Assembly (NCBI GenBank): GCA_005787865.1
Contig: SXZN01000249.1
Coordinates: forward strand, 1 to 6,604
Source: Opitutaceae bacterium
GTDB lineage: Bacteria; Verrucomicrobiota; Verrucomicrobiia; Opitutales; Opitutaceae
Direction of reading: 5' to 3'
DNA: 6,604 bases
Positions 6,526 through 6,604 of this stretch are shown here, piece after piece. The notes below the pieces were generated by a model. That model saw nothing but the letters and a program-made list of their open reading frames with translations. It was not told the DNA's origin and ran no database searches. The translations under genes and the position numbers were made by a program. Each line of letters begins with the position of its first letter. The first letter of the stretch is position 1.

Positions 6526-6604
6526 TCAGAGTTCGAGCCAGAAAGAATAAAGGTCAGCATTCTTGAGATGAAAACGGATCCGCACCGACTTACCCTGCAA
6601 CTCA
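6526..6604 (-). CDS. C-terminal end of another propeller-family protein (partial, start beyond the right edge)
   Basis: The minus strand from 6603 reads 25 codons to a TGA at 6528-6526. The peptide is GKSVRIRFHLKNADLYSFWLEL preceded by ELQ. It aligns without gaps to the last residues of the two complete paralogues: LKGRVVRLRFVMQDADLYSLRFR in the 500-residue protein and LAGKIVRLRVVMKDADIFSLRFR in the 474-residue one. The shared pattern is GK/R-x-VRLR-F-x-x-x-x-ADLYS. This supports a further member of the same family directly upstream, at least with the same C-terminal beta-sandwich. Only this end is visible, so total length, signal peptide and N-terminal domains are unknown. Confidence 0.72.
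   Translation of the reverse strand, partial: ELQGKSVRIRFHLKNADLYSFWLEL

Overview
This window looks like a bacterial chromosome segment of intermediate G+C, with all recognisable genes on the minus strand. The protein families suggest a polysaccharide-degrading member of the PVC group, most likely Verrucomicrobiota and less likely Planctomycetota. Two things point that way: several large secreted beta-propeller, glycosidase-like proteins with an N-terminal 'LFVDxYLI'-type motif, and a secreted PHP-type metallohydrolase. None of the four visible starts has a clear Shine-Dalgarno sequence. The taxon is an inference from family resemblance; no rRNA or other marker gene is present.

Layout in the direction of transcription, from right to left. 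Positions 6604-6526 hold the last 25 codons of a gene whose start lies outside the window; its C-terminus resembles those of the next two genes. After a 58-bp gap containing a perfect 8-bp hairpin comes a 500-residue secreted beta-propeller protein (6467-4965). A 47-bp gap leads to a 474-residue paralogue of it (4917-3493). A 42-bp gap, with a terminator-like hairpin starting inside the previous stop codon, leads to a 725-residue secreted PHP/CehA-McbA-like metallohydrolase (3450-1273). A 177-bp AT-rich spacer follows. The last gene begins at 1095 and runs off the left edge: a Tat-exported, more distant beta-propeller protein of which 365 residues are visible. It is easy to miss because its stop codon is outside the window.

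The tight spacing and shared direction suggest one transcription unit for the right-hand genes. The hairpin at 3471-3494 could reduce transcription into the PHP gene, and the leftmost gene may have its own promoter in the AT-rich spacer. All four proteins whose N-termini are visible carry export signals (three Sec-type, one Tat-type), so the products should work in the periplasm or outside the cell. A reasonable hypothesis is an extracytoplasmic system for a carbohydrate or other organic substrate: a tandem family of propeller enzymes or binding proteins plus a metal-dependent hydrolase. No substrate can be read from the sequence. No mobile element, CRISPR array, tRNA or rRNA was seen.
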